This document shows, piece after piece, positions 30,495 through 41,332 of a DNA stretch of 64,000 nt. Made by a program: the position numbers and the translations under genes. Under the pieces are notes generated by a model, which was given only the letters and a program-made list of their open reading frames with translations, was not told the DNA's origin and searched no databases. The DNA lies in the NCBI GenBank assembly GCA_943736015.1, contig OX031069.1, positions 19,163,235 through 19,227,234 of the forward strand, read 5' to 3'. The DNA is from Tridacna crocea (taxonomy: Eukaryota > Mollusca > Bivalvia > Cardiida > Cardiidae). The first letter of the stretch is position 1; every line of letters starts with the position of its first letter.

Positions 30495-30745
30495 ATAACA
30501 TTGCAGTGGCCTGTTCACCTATTCATGTTTTCCTGGAGTCTCCTATACCAATACTCCACACTGTTTTCTTTTCCAAACCCATGGCTGCTTTCCCACATAA
30601 CCAGTGCCAAGGCACTAGCCGGTGTTGGGAGAGTAATGATTCCTGTGGCAATGACTATTATCCCCTAAAATAAATTGGTCGAGCCAGGGATGGAACCCAC
30701 AACCTCTTATTCTCATATCCTGTGTGCAACCGAATGAGTTACCAG
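30495..30745 (-). mobile_element. tRNA-headed SINE
   Basis: Minus strand: AGCCCTGGTAACTCATTCGG head with GTTGCACACAGG and GGTTCCATCCC B-box-like motif; body includes GGGAAAGCAGCCATGGG; tail at 30495. Confidence 0.65.
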
Positions 30746-30754
30746 GGCTTTGCC

Positions 30755-32139
30755 TCCCTTAGGTATAAAGCTTTTGAAAAGATTATGGCAAAAGAGGAAA
30801 ATGTAGATGACCTACATGCTGTTTTTCCCAAGTATTTTTTAACAACTCAAAACAGTAACCATCCCTTGACTCACATTTGTCAGTTGCAGATGCTTTCAGT
30901 ATATTTTGTTATGCTCCCCGAAGGGCGAGCATAAAGTCGCTGTTTCGTCAGTCCATCCGTCTGTCCGTCCGTCCGTCCGTCTGTCCAAAGCGATTTCTCC
31001 ACAACCCTTGGACCAAATTGGATATATGAACTCCTTAGGGTAAGGTGCCGATATACTTTTCCCGGATTTTCAATTTGCACCTGTGTCATGGAAAAAAGGG
31101 GCTTAATGCAAAATTGCAATTTTTACCAATATCTCATTCAGTTTTTGACAGAATATCATGAAACTTCATGGTCATATTGTTTATGGAAAGTTTTAGCATG
31201 TGCCCTTGCTATTTTTAATCTGGGCGTTTTTGAAGTTGACGTTCTGTCATTGAAAAAGGGGGCTTCTTGCAAAATTCCATTTTTTACTAATATTTCATTC
31301 AGTTTTGGTCAAAATTTCATTAAACTTCATGCTTATATTGTTTTTTAAGTTTCACCATGTGCTCTTGTTTTTTTATCTATGTGTTTTTCAATTTGACCCT
31401 CTGTCATCGAAAAAGCGGGTTTCTTGTAAAATGAAAAAGGGGCCCTAATGCAAAATTTCAATTTTTACTAATATCTTGTTCAATTTTTGTCAACGTTTCA
31501 TGGTTATATCTTGTTTTACAAGTTTCAACATGTGCCCTTTGTTTTTGCAATCTATGAATTATTAATGCGCAAATACGTCTTTCCTGGTTTCTCAAATTAA
31601 GGCTGCATCACGGAAAAAGGGGGCTTCATGGAAAAAATTGTTTTTCACTAGGTTCTCCTTTATCAGTGCTCAAAACTTTGTGAAATTTCAAATCTGAACT
31701 TGTTGAACCATTGCCCAGGTACCTCTCTTCCTTTTTCTCAATATCAGGCTGCGTCTCGGAAAAAGGGGGCTTCATGTAAAAAAATTTTTTATGTAATATT
31801 TAATACATGACTGCTCAAAATTTTATGAAATTTCGAATTTTGAATATTATTCAAAAATGCCACAAAACACACACCCGTTGTATTTATTGCAATGATCCAA
31901 TATTGTCTTATGGGAAATGGGGGCTTAAAGGGGGCTTATTGGGCTTATTGTCCTCTACAAGTTTGTGTTGGCTATCTCTAAAATAGTAATTGCCTTTTCA
32001 CTTCAAATTTTGGGGGGCATGAACAGGTTCTTCTAGGATAAAAGAAGTGAATTTATATCAATTTCTTATATTTTATGACAAGCACTTGTTCGGGGAGCAT
32101 AACCCGTCTCTGATGGCTCTTGTTTGTTAAAGTATTAGC
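30755..32139 (+). mobile_element. Family A element split by the GCTCCCCGAA element
   Basis: 30755-30907 has short arm, hairpin and long arm to GCAGATGCTTTCAGTATATT; 32119-32139 (TTGTTTGTTAAAGTATTA) is its right terminus. Confidence 0.65.
30908..32118 (+). mobile_element. 1.2 kb ATGCTCCCCGAAGG element
   Basis: Begins TTATGCTCCCCGAAGGGCGA with a local stem (ATGCTC.../...GAGCAT) and has TTCGGGGAGCATAACC near its right end, followed by CTGATGGCTCTTG. A (CGTC)n-like run lies at 30955-30985. Interior is built of ~190 bp diverged units restarting at GGGGCTTMATG... with (G)AAAAAGGGGGC. Non-coding. Confidence 0.7.
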
Positions 32140-32149
32140 TTCAGGTTCA

Positions 32150-32337
32150 GGAAATAGTGAGAATGTAAACATTGTGGGAAAAGGAGAAAATGCTGATAAC
32201 CAGCATTTTCTCCTTTTCCCACGATGTTTTCTACCCTGCTGGAAACAAATTTCAAATTTCTAGTTACAGTTATATTGTGGTCTGCAAGTGCTTTCAATTT
32301 GGACCAGTCTAAAATTTTGTTGTTGTTAAAGAGTTCG
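32150..32337 (+). mobile_element. Family A element, left end lost
   Basis: Hairpin core GCTGATAACCAGC; right end TGTTGTTAAAGAGTTCGG lost TTAA. Confidence 0.78.
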
Positions 32338-32459
32338 GTAATTACACACAGAGAACTGAATATTTTTGTAAAATACATGTATGTATATGTGCAGAACTGA
32401 ATTGTTAAATAAATAAGGTTTGTTTTATGAATTTCTATCTTTTTATCTTGTCATTCTTT

Positions 32460-32838
32460 TCACCCCATTCCACACAATCCTGAGTTTTAACAACCCCAAG
32501 TAGAGAAGTCTTCTGAAAACATTGTAGGCTTTCTGAAACATTGTAGGAAAAGAAAAAAATATTGGTAACTAGACAGGATGCATTTGAAGAAAAAGAAGGC
32601 TTTTTAACCCTTTACAACTCAATGACGACTTTAAACACCCTTGAGGAAGAAGCCTTTGTAAAACACTGCAGGAAAAGGAGAAAATGCTGGGAACCAGCAT
32701 TTTTCTCTTTTTCCCACAGTGTTTTCTACACTATCAGGATCAAATTTCATTATTTGAGTCACATTTAAATTCTTGTCTGCAAATACTTTCAAGTTGGACG
32801 TGGTCAAAACTTTGTCGTCTCATAAAACACAGAATTAA
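32460..32838 (+). mobile_element. Family A partial copy and full copy
   Basis: 32460-32575 stops in the hairpin and has an internal duplication (GAAAACATTGTAGGC/GAAACATTGTAGG); 32604-32838 has TTAA at both ends. Confidence 0.75.
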
Positions 32839-32839
32839 A

Positions 32840-33030
32840 ACATTGAAGGTTTTTGGAAACATTGTGGGAAAAGAAGAAAATGCTGGTGACCAGAACAGAA
32901 GTCTATCAGATAAAGAGACGGCTTTTGAAAACATTGTTGGAAAAGAAGAAAACACTTGTTACCAGAAAAGGAGAATTCTTCTGAGAAATCGACAGCTTTT
33001 GAAAACATTGTGGGAAAAGATGAAAATGCT
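32840..33030 (+). repeat. Tandem copies of the family A left hairpin arm
   Basis: Three units of about 65-75 bp, each with TTTTGAAAACATTGTGGG + AAAAGAAGAAAATGCT and then unrelated spacer, all in one direction, never followed by the right arm. A similar array is at 39510-39650. Confidence 0.7.
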
Positions 33031-33300
33031 CTGTAGCTCACCTGGTAACAACATTTGAGGGAGCATGTTGCTGGTACAAATCTCCAGCTTGCCAATTTCT
33101 CTCAGAGAATTTATGATAGTCATTGCAACAGGATACGTTCCTGTCTTGCTTCTGAATAACCTGTGTATGATGCCCTAGATGGTTTTGTGGGAAAGCAGCC
33201 AATGGCTTGGGAAGAACATAGTGAGAAATGCTGGAAAAGAAATGCTAGGAAAGCATGGATAGGTGAAGTGGCTGCAGCTGTGATATCATTGAAAGTATTT
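33025..33300 (+). mobile_element. tRNA-headed SINE
   Basis: CTCTGTAGCTCACCTGGTAA head, GCTGGTACAAATCTCC B-box-like, body GTGGGAAAGCAGCCAATGGC, tail GTGATATCATTGAAAG. Starts exactly where the hairpin-arm array ends. Confidence 0.75.
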
Positions 33301-33319
33301 TATTATATCAACTCTTAGG

Positions 33320-33420
33320 CTGCTCAGTGCAACTCAAGGACCTTTTGCAGACAGTGTTGATCAAGATCAGATTGCACAGAACATACAGTCTGATCTTTGA
33401 TCTACACTGTCCAATAAGGG
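33320..33420. mobile_element. GCAGTCTGATC palindromic repeat
   Basis: AGATCAGATTGCACAGAACA faces ACAGTCTGATCTTTGATC. Confidence 0.65.
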
Positions 33421-33599
33421 GATATTTTATCCTGAAAAAAATACCTTTGAAATAGCCAAATTTTGGTTTTTACTATCAGTTTTGAAGGTTTCATCTCAGT
33501 TACTTAGTAGGATAAGAGCTGAATTTTAAACGAACAAATCTACCAGACTATAAAAGTTCTGTACTATTTAGTATCAATAACATTTACAGATAGGATTCG

Positions 33600-33757
33600 A
33601 TCAAAAGTTTCTCAAAAGAGACTTTGCAAAGGATATGAAATTATTGTGGCAAAAGGAAAATAGCATGTAACCAGCAATTTTCCTCAAGATTCTCATTATG
33701 TTTTCCAAAAGCCTAAACAGTGTCCCTAAGTATCGGGACTGTCTTGTAAAGGGTTAA
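33600..33757 (-). mobile_element. Degraded family A element
   Basis: GAAATTATTGTGGCAAAAGG... with core GTAACCAGCAATTTTCC; right end TTGTAAAGGGTTAA. Confidence 0.6.
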
Positions 33758-33759
33758 AT

Positions 33760-35300
33760 TCCATGAGAATTATTTGATTAAAATGTATAAGAAAGAGTCA
33801 TATACAAGCATACTGTTTGACAAAATTTTTCATCGATTTAAATAAGCTACGGTATAGTCTACATAATTATGTGCAAATATGATTTTCCTTGTTTCATATA
33901 TGACGAAAAAAATAGATAAATAGCCATTTTCTCAATTAGATACAGTTTAACTACAATATCGAATTATATCTTTTATCAATCAACCCAATAAATGATGCCC
34001 ATAGACTCGTGCTGCAAAACTATCGCAGCCGGGTTTTTTTTTTTTTTTTTTTTTAATATGGTCTAGGGGAGAAAACTCGTACTGTCAAGGAGTTAGAGTA
34101 AAGCAAGAGTAGCCTCCCTTATAATGATCCGCCCTTCATCATTTCTCCTAGACGCTTGACGGATCAAAGTACTATAAACACTAGGGAAACAGGGGACGTG
34201 CATGTAACGTTTTTAATCTGTTTTTGATTAAGATTTCAATTAATTTTAACAAAAGAGTGTCATTGATATTGATTTTAATATAAAACACTAGAATATAAGT
34301 TTTAAATAAGATTATTTCCTGCATTTGCTACTTGAAATTCGAATGGAATCACCGAGAAAGGTTTGAATCTTTGAAAATCGCCATTTGCAAAGGTATGAAG
34401 CTTGCGGACGGCATACTTTAAAATGACGCTTCATAGAATGTACGATCTGATTATGAGTCTACACAGTTTACTTGTTTCGTAAACCTTTCAGTGCAAAATA
34501 AATAAACTTAAATTCCAGCGGACGGCTATAAATACAATCTATTGAAACTTACAAAGATTTTGTTTGTATAGGCTTGACTGCATCAGCGGACGGCATAGAT
34601 CAAAGATCAGACTGCACGTTCTGTGCACGTTCTGTGCAGTCTGATCTTGATCTATGCCGTCCGCAAAAATCTCTGCTTTCGCCTATGGCGCCGAAAGGGT
34701 TAAGCCCATTTGGATAGATCTCGAGTTATTTAAAATCTTTACAAGATAGATCTAGAGCGCTCTAGTTCCGGTAAACTGTTTGTTCAAATCGTCGACAGAG
34801 GTTCGATGTCTAAGGCGCGTACAAACGAAAACTTCAAAGTGCCATATATAATGAAAGTTGCCTTTGTGGTTTGTGTAGATAATGATCAGACTGCACAGAA
34901 CGTTCAGTCTGATCTTTGATCTACAGCGTCCACTTTCCTCAGACTTAATGGACAATTTTTATGCAATTTTAAAACGTACCTTAATTGTTCGGAAAGCTTG
35001 TTTAGACTGAAGTTATCTCTTGTTTATTTGGCGCTCTATGGGTTTGTAACGGGAACGGTTTGATATTCATTGGGATTTATTTTAACTAAACATCATCTTC
35101 CTAAATAAGCCAATTTATGTTTTGAAGTTGAGCTATAAAATGACCTTCTATATTTAGCGATATATGTCGGTATCGTTATTGAATGAAAACATAGTTTTGT
35201 TTGTATAAGTTTGCATTAAGTTATCGTAGTGGTACGTTATCATTAACTCATTAATTTCATTTACTGAACATCTATTACCTCAATGATATCTGTAACCAAA
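33760..35300. other. No gene recognised; palindromic repeats
   Basis: T-run at 34032-34053, GCAGTCTGATC repeats at about 34400-34480, 34560-34700 and 34860-34930, the middle one a long hairpin with GACGGCATAGATCAA arms facing each other. No exon-like sequence recognised. Confidence 0.55.
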
Positions 35301-36410
35301 TGTTGCATTTTTTATTGTAGCGCGATCTTACATTGAATTCCAAATTCAAATATTGGCGGTTATAATTAATATGAAATAAACGGGAGACTACCTACCGCCA
35401 GTTAAGAAAAATAATAAGTTTGACTAATTTTTCTTTTTTCTGTCTGGTGGCATGTCGTTTTTATAACGGTTAAAATTAACAATTTGACCTTATTGAACTG
35501 ATTGAAATTCGTTACACCTAGATGAAAAATTATCGTTTGTCAAACGGATCGTCTCTACAGACGTTACCGTGTTTATTCGTCCTCGGTTTTATGCTTGCTC
35601 TTGGCTAGCATTTTTTGTAAGGTGCACAGGCATATAAGGACCAGAGACAGGAAGAGGAGGTTCCATGTCCCGCCTTCTGCACATACCATGCACATACTGT
35701 AGTCGCAGTAATTTAGCACCTCCGGAAGTAGCTAAAGCGAGGTTTTGGGCGGAGTCTTTGTTTTGTAGGCGTACCATCCAATGGTACATGTATGCACGTA
35801 CTCACGACGTGAAGCAGTTAGAAATAAGCATTTTCCTCTCCAATAAGGGAGGCAACTGTAGCATTACTACGTAAAAAAAAATGTACGAGTTGTTTCCCTT
35901 AGACCATTAGTCGTTCATCATTTTCTTGCAAGACTCTTATATTTTGAAAGATAGTATCAGCCCGGAACAAAAGCAAACCAAAGTGCAAATAAATGGACGA
36001 AAATAAGCGATAAATTAAACAAATTAAGGAGAGAAAGCAACGTAAATTGGTGTTACAAACAAAAATTGATGCGAAAGGAACAAACCGGAAATAGCAAATA
36101 AGCTTGGTAGAGAAGATATGGCACTATATATTTCCATGATTTCTTTACGATTCTACGGGTGCCAATGGTTGTAAGTCGCATATTTCTTTTTTTAAAGTAA
36201 ACACTTGTATATCTTTGCATATGAAACATATCAAAGACAATAAAACAGTAAACATGAACGAGATTCATTTGTTCAGTATCCGGATTGTAGATATATTCGG
36301 ATAAAAGTTTGAATTGTGAGAAAAATTTGAAATATATTCAATACAACACTTTATGTGAGTTGAAAAGAAAATAAAGAAAATAAATAATTGAGAGAGTTTA
36401 GTATAAATAC
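35300..36410. repeat. ~1.1 kb duplicated segment, copy 2
   Basis: Partner of 21990-23130, same orientation. The shared frame (MEPPLPVSGPYMPVHLT on the minus strand at about 35665-35615) is broken by a one-base deletion in the A-run after CACCTTACA, and the splice donor seen in copy 1 is lost. Confidence 0.8.
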
Positions 36411-36424
36411 AGTTGTAAAAACGT

Positions 36425-36545
36425 GTTTCTATCGAATGGCAGTCATTTGAACACCCAGTAATTTCGACACCCAGTCATTTCGACACATTTTGGTCATTTC
36501 GATCCCCGGTGGAAAAATGTTTGCAAACTTTGGTCATATAGACAC
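36425..36545 (+). repeat. Short direct repeats (CAGTCATTTCGACACC)
   Basis: Four imperfect repeats of a 16-18 bp unit around TCATTTCGACAC, then unrelated sequence. Confidence 0.55.
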
Positions 36546-36951
36546 CTCATTTTTTAGAGCACTTTTTAAACTCGACTTTTCATTATCAAGTTACTTTAAT
36601 TTCTTTTAAAGATGTCATATCATTATAATTTTGTGTTGGTGTTTGACCAAACATGTTTTTAAATAACTTTATTCAAGGGTAATTACTCCGAGTATGGGTA
36701 TATCTGTACAATTTTCTGTATTCTACTCAGCCTTTTATAAAGAGATTAATATGTAGTATAATATTGATCACACCTTCACCTGTCTTTAACTGTGTTTGAC
36801 CTCCTATTTTTATTGATCGGAATAAATCATAATTAATGAAAATCCTACAAAATATAACAAATGCCAAGACTAGACCTCTTAAAAAAAGAGGTTAAGAAAA
36901 CATATATCCTTCACACATTCATGATAAAAATGTATCTACATACAGTACGTC

Positions 36952-37035
36952 CATTTTACCAAACCTGTAATTTACAGAAACCCTGAAAAATAAGCCTTTT
37001 GAAAACATTTTGGGAAAAGGAGAAAATGCTGGTAA
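36952..37035 (+). mobile_element. Family A fragment
   Basis: Short arm and left stem to GCTGGTAACTAC; a C-run follows at 37088-37102. Confidence 0.65.
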
Positions 37036-37382
37036 CTACAAACTACTTCTATATAAATTACCAAAACAATGAGAGATTTTTGTAAACCCCCCCCCCCCCC
37101 CCACAAAACGAATGTTTTCTGGGGTATACTGGAATCATCCTGTTTGTCTGTGTCTCTGTCTGTGTGTCTGTCAGTCTGTGTACAAAATACCAGTAATTTT
37201 GTGTCCCAAACTCCTAAAGTTTTCCTTCAACTGTATTGAAACTTTGCAGATATATTAATCATTATATGGAAGATTTGCAATATGCCTTTTTTCAAGTGTC
37301 AACTCTTCCTGGTTGAAGAATTATCTCCCCTTTAACTTGACACTCTTTTCTGTCAAAGGGCTGGTAGGGGTATTAAGTCACA

Positions 37383-37634
37383 TTAAGTGACAGCTCTAGT
37401 TTGACTTGCTGAAATAAAAAGGAATTGCAGACAACAAATGAAATGTAGTTCAAGCATGAGATTTGTCATTGACAGAGTCAAAAACATATTGGGAATGTAG
37501 TTCAAAAACGGGTTTAGTGTTTGATAGAAAAAAAAAAAAACATTTGTCAGAAAAGGAGAAATTGCTAGTTCCCAATATTTTCTCATTTCCACATTATTTT
37601 CAAAATACATTTTCCTAGAGGTAAACAAGGGTTA
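37383..37634 (-). mobile_element. Degraded family A element
   Basis: Only GCAGACAACAAATGAAATG, a decayed hairpin with an A-run, and AAGGGTTAA are recognisable. Confidence 0.5.
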
Positions 37635-37689
37635 ATGAATTTTTTTCTTTCCATCTTTGTAGTGTAAATATGGAAGTGAGGTGCAAAAC

Positions 37690-38100
37690 GCAGAAACTAG
37701 TTTACCTCGTTGGAGAAGAGAGAAATCACCAAGCATGAGACAAAAAACCTTAATATTTTTCGGGAAGAAGTTGTGAAGTATTTAACGAAAAAATGGGGCA
37801 AGAGTCTTCCACCATCCACACTCAGTGTTTTTTTTGAAAAACAAAGAGAAATGGACCAGTGGTTCAGAAGATTACAGGGTTCAGAGTAGCACACCAAAAC
37901 ACATGATCCTGGATGAGACCCTTTATCGTTGGTACTCAAACTTAAGTTCAAGAAATATTGTTGTAAGTGGTAATATGCTTGTCAAGAAGGCGAAGAAACT
38001 TGGCTGCGAGCTGGAGATTCAGGATTTATTTTATTCCAATTGATGGCTGGCCAAATTTAAGAAATGCCATAGCATTGCAGCATGCAAACCTAAATGTACA
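37690..38100 (+). pseudogene. pogo/Tigger transposase N-terminal part, frameshifted
   Basis: 37728-37889 reads TKHETKNLNIFREEVVKYLT then KKWGKSLPPSTLSVFFEKQR and EMDQWFRRL before a stop. After a frame change, 37895-38043 reads LDETLYRWYSNLSSRNIVVS then GNMLVKKAKKLGCELEIQD. These are the two helix-turn-helix parts of CENP-B/Tigger proteins; the DDE catalytic domain is absent. Confidence 0.65.
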
Positions 38101-38140
38101 TGTAAGAATCTTTCAAGTCCAACCCAAGTTTTTACTGGTT

Positions 38141-38369
38141 TTAACCCATTACCACACAATCCACACTTTTGACAATCCTGAGAAAGAAGCCTTTGGATAA
38201 TATTGTGGAAAAAGGAGAAAATGCTGGTAACCAGCATTTTCTCCTTTTCTCACAGCGTTTTCAACTCTTCACGAAACAAATTTCAAATTTTTAGTCACTT
38301 TTATCTTGTCGCCTGCAAATGCTTTTGATTTTGACAAGCCTAATATATTGTCGTTTGGTAATGAGTTAA
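38141..38369 (+). mobile_element. Family A element
   Basis: TTAA 38141-38144 and 38366-38369; stem mismatch CTCACAGCG. Confidence 0.88.
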
Positions 38370-38580
38370 TTCTTTATCTCGACCAAATTCCTGTTGACTT
38401 TTTTTTTTCACCAGCATTTTCTCCTTTTCTCACAATGTTTTGTACTCTTTACAAAACAAATTTCAAATTTTTAGTCACCTTTATTTTGTCATCTGCAAAT
38501 GCTTTTGATTTTGACAAACCTAAAGTATTGTCGTTTGGTAATGAGTTAACTCTTTATCTCAACCAAATTCCTGTTTATTT
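38240..38580 (+). repeat. ~171 bp tandem duplication across an element end
   Basis: CAGCATTTTCTCCTTTTCTC...AACCAAATTCCTGTT of 38238-38395 recurs at 38411-38573, including 30 bp of flank outside the element (CTTTATCTC[GA]ACCAAATTCC). So half a copy plus flank was duplicated by ordinary tandem duplication, not by transposition. Confidence 0.8.
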
Positions 38581-38806
38581 GTATAACCCTTACCTTGATG
38601 ATAGTCACTGCGATAGGATTCATTCCTTGCCAATCGCTGACCATTGTTACGATGATGATCATGTGGGAAAGCAGCCAGTGGCTTGGAAAGAAAATTATGC
38701 AAAGTACTGGTAAAAGAAACTACAGGAATGCATGGATAGGTGCACTGGCCACCGCGATATAACAGAAATAATGTTGAAAATGGTGTTAAACACCATTCGA
38801 TCAATT
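38575..38806 (+). mobile_element. SINE body and tail
   Basis: GATAGTCACTGCGATAGGAT, GTGGGAAAGCAGCCAGTGGC, GGATAGGTGCACTGGCC, GATATAACAGAAATAATGTT, then GTTAAACACCATTCGATCAA. The tRNA head is lost. Confidence 0.72.
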
Positions 38807-38807
38807 A

Positions 38808-39033
38808 TTAAATCTTTACAAATCAATCCTTGGTTTTTATGACGCTGACATAGAATGCTTTTAAAAACATTGTGGGAAAAGGAGAAAATGGTGGTAACCT
38901 GCATTTCTCCTTTTCCCGCAATGTTTTCTACCCTGCTGGAAACAAATCTAATTTTTGAGTTACATTTATTTTGTTGTCTGCAAGTGCATTCAGTTTGGAT
39001 CAGTCTAAGATTTTATCGTTTGTTAAAAGAGTT
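38808..39033 (+). mobile_element. Family A element
   Basis: TTAA 38808-38811 directly after the SINE tail; core damaged (AATGGTGGTAACCTGC). Confidence 0.82.
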
Positions 39034-39137
39034 GAAATGTCAGATTTAGCTGCAGGAACAGTCAAAATTTAAATGCCAATATGCTCTTTCAACAGGAAAA
39101 ATGAATCTACTGACTTTATTTTGTTTTCATGATTTGT

Positions 39138-39357
39138 TTAACCCTTTCTCAAACAATCCCTGGTTTTTACGGCCCTGAGACAGAAGCCTTTTGAAAACAT
39201 TGTGGGAAACGGAGAAAATGCTGGTAACCAGCATTTTCTCCTTTTCCCACAATGTTTTCTACTCTTCTTAAAACAAATTTCAATTTTTGAGTCACATTAA
39301 TTTTGTTGTCTGCAAATGCTTCCAATTTGGACAAGTCTAAAATTTTGCTAGACTTAA
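39138..39357 (+). mobile_element. Family A element
   Basis: TTAA 39138-39141; right end decayed (TTTTGCTAGACTTAA). Confidence 0.82.
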
Positions 39358-39479
39358 ATCAATTGTCTATTTGAAGATTTTTATAAAATAACTTAAATAA
39401 GCGTATAAATATGCATAAAACTGTATTTAGAAATAAATAAAGTTTATTTTATTACTTTTTGTCTTTATACTTCCTTTAC

Positions 39480-39810
39480 TAGTTATCATAAAATCTCCAC
39501 TTTTAACAAAACCTAAGAAGGTTATTGAAAACAGTGCAAGTCTTCAAAAACACTGTAGGAAAAGAAGGAAATGCAGGTGACGAGAAGAGAAGGCTGTTGA
39601 GAAAAGAGAAGGCTTTTGGAAATACTGAGTGTTTTGGAAAACATGTTGGGAAAAGAAAAAAATGCTGGTAATCAGCATTTTCTCCTTTTCCCACAATGTT
39701 TTCTACCTTACAGAAGACAGAAATTATTGTTTGAGCAGTAGTCAGATTGTCTTATATAATTCCTTTGAATTTGGTCCAGTCCATATAATTATTGTTTGGT
39801 GTAAGGGTAA
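39480..39810 (+). mobile_element. Family A element with tandem left arms
   Basis: Three left-arm repeats (GAAAACAGTGC, AAAACACTGTAGGAAAAG, GGAAAACATGTTGGGAAAAG) before a normal right arm. Ends GTTTGGTGTAAGGGTAAA. Confidence 0.65.
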
Positions 39811-39930
39811 ATCCTATTGTAGAGATTTTGCTGACAAAGGCTGTATTTTGCTGAAGTATGTAAGGGGAGGTCAAAGCTTTTGCCTGCCTCTCATATTTTA
39901 TCTGTAAAAAGGTGAAAAAAGATGTTCTGT

Positions 39931-40348
39931 TTAACTCCTTACCACACAATCCCAACTTTTAACCCTTTCCCAAACAACAAATTTTGGACCCTTCCAAACA
40001 GAAAGAGTTTGTAGACGACAATTTTAGATTAGGGGAAAATTGCAGAAAGTTCTCAAAAAGGGTAGAAAACACTGGGAAAAGTGTTTCCCAAAGTGTTTTC
40101 AAAATACTTTTACTGCAGACACTTAAAAACCAGGGATTGTTAGGGAATGGGTTAATGACCATGAGAAAGAAGCCTTTTCAAAACATTGTGGGAAAAGGAG
40201 AAAATGCTGGTAAACAGCATTTTCTCCTTTTCCCACAACAGTGTTTTCTAACCTTCACATAACAAATTTTGAGTCACTTTTATTTTTGTCGTCTGAATGT
40301 GCTTTCAGTTTTGACCCGTTAGAATTTTGTCGTTTGGTAAAGATTTAA
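39931..40348 (+). mobile_element. Family A element split by a subfamily C copy
   Basis: 39931-39958 and 40156-40348. Pre-insertion text CCCAACTTTTAATGACCATG equals the normal short arm (ACTTTTAACGACCCTGAG). Confidence 0.88.
39959..40155 (-). mobile_element. Hairpin element, subfamily C, nested
   Basis: TTAA 39959-39962 and 40152-40155. Subfamily C has termini CCCTTTCCCAAACAAC, GAGTTTGTAGACGACAATTT and GCAGAAAGTTCTCAAAAAGG; this copy has lost the hairpin core (AACACTGGGAAAAGTGTT). Confidence 0.88.
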
Positions 40349-40455
40349 AGTCAGGATATTCAGCCAGCTGCCGGTATAGCAAGATGTCCAGTTTATGCTG
40401 ATGTTTCTCTTACCCTTCCCAACCCTCTCAAAGTACAGCTTAGCCCTGCAACTCC

Positions 40456-40683
40456 TTAACCCTTTACCAAACAATCCCTGGTTTTTACAACCTTGAGATG
40501 GATGTCTTTTGAAAACATTGTGGGAAAAGGAGAAAATGCTGGTAACCAGCATTTTCTCCTTTTCCCACAATGTTTTCTACCCTGCTGGAAACTGATCTCA
40601 ATTTTTAAGTTACAATTATTTTGTTGTCTGCAAATATTTTCAATTTGGCCCATCTAAAATTTTGTCATTTGGTAAAGGGTTAA
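40456..40683 (+). mobile_element. Family A element
   Basis: TTAA at 40456-40459 and 40680-40683; hairpin fully paired. Confidence 0.9.
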
Positions 40684-40800
40684 TGTACAGGGCTTGAGAA
40701 AAAAGATGTCACTGGTTCAAATCTCCAGCTTAGCCTCTTTCTCTGGGAAAATGTGTCATCCGTCATGCAAGAAGGGACCATCTGGAATTTCTGTACATGA
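40684..40800 (+). mobile_element. SINE fragment
   Basis: CACTGGTTCAAATCTCCAGC (B-box region) as in the SINE at 33025, then body; no tail. Confidence 0.5.
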
Positions 40801-40854
40801 ATTATTTGAAAACAGATCAACGATAGTGCAGTCAGTTTAAGTTGATATTTAAAA

Positions 40855-41055
40855 ATGATTGTACAACAAGGTACAATGACCACTTTTCATACAGAAAACG
40901 ACATTAAAGCAAATGACCTGGTCAAAGACAACTATTTCTGTATGTCCATCAAAGCTGAATCCACCATTGACCAAGATGTAGTCCCATCCACAGCTCTCTT
41001 GGAATTTCTGCCGTCAAATTTGCTTAACCTTAGCCTGCTGGTCGGTGAAGTGTAA
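40855..41055 (+). other. Unidentified 66-codon open frame
   Basis: Begins MIVQQGTMTTFHTENDIKAN, hydrophilic and not built from any repeat in the window, unlike most frames here. About 330 bp downstream (41388-41465) a second stretch reads RRELLKEMESGYDVFSAKTK after CCTTAG. I recognise neither. They could be exons or relics of one gene; no start or splice structure proves it. Confidence 0.15.
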
Positions 41056-41087
41056 GCAGTATTCCCTGGATTCATCCTCTACTTAGT

Positions 41088-41332
41088 TTAACTCATTTCA
41101 AAACGACAATATTTTAGGCTTGTCCAAATCTAAAGTATTTACAGACAAAATAAGAGTGACTGAGAATTAAAAGTTTGTTTTTTGAAGAGTAGAACACATT
41201 GTGGGAAAAGGAGAAAATACCACACCAAAACATCACCAAAACTGACCAGCATTTTCTCCTTTTCCCACAATGTTTTCCAAAGGCTTCTTATTCAGGGTCG
41301 TCAAAAGTAGGGATTGTGTGGTAATGGGTTAA
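41088..41332 (-). mobile_element. Family A element with 25 bp loop insert
   Basis: TTAA 41088-41091 and 41329-41332. The loop reads ACCACACCAAAACATCACCA instead of GCTGGTAACCAGC, leaving the outer stem paired. Confidence 0.87.
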
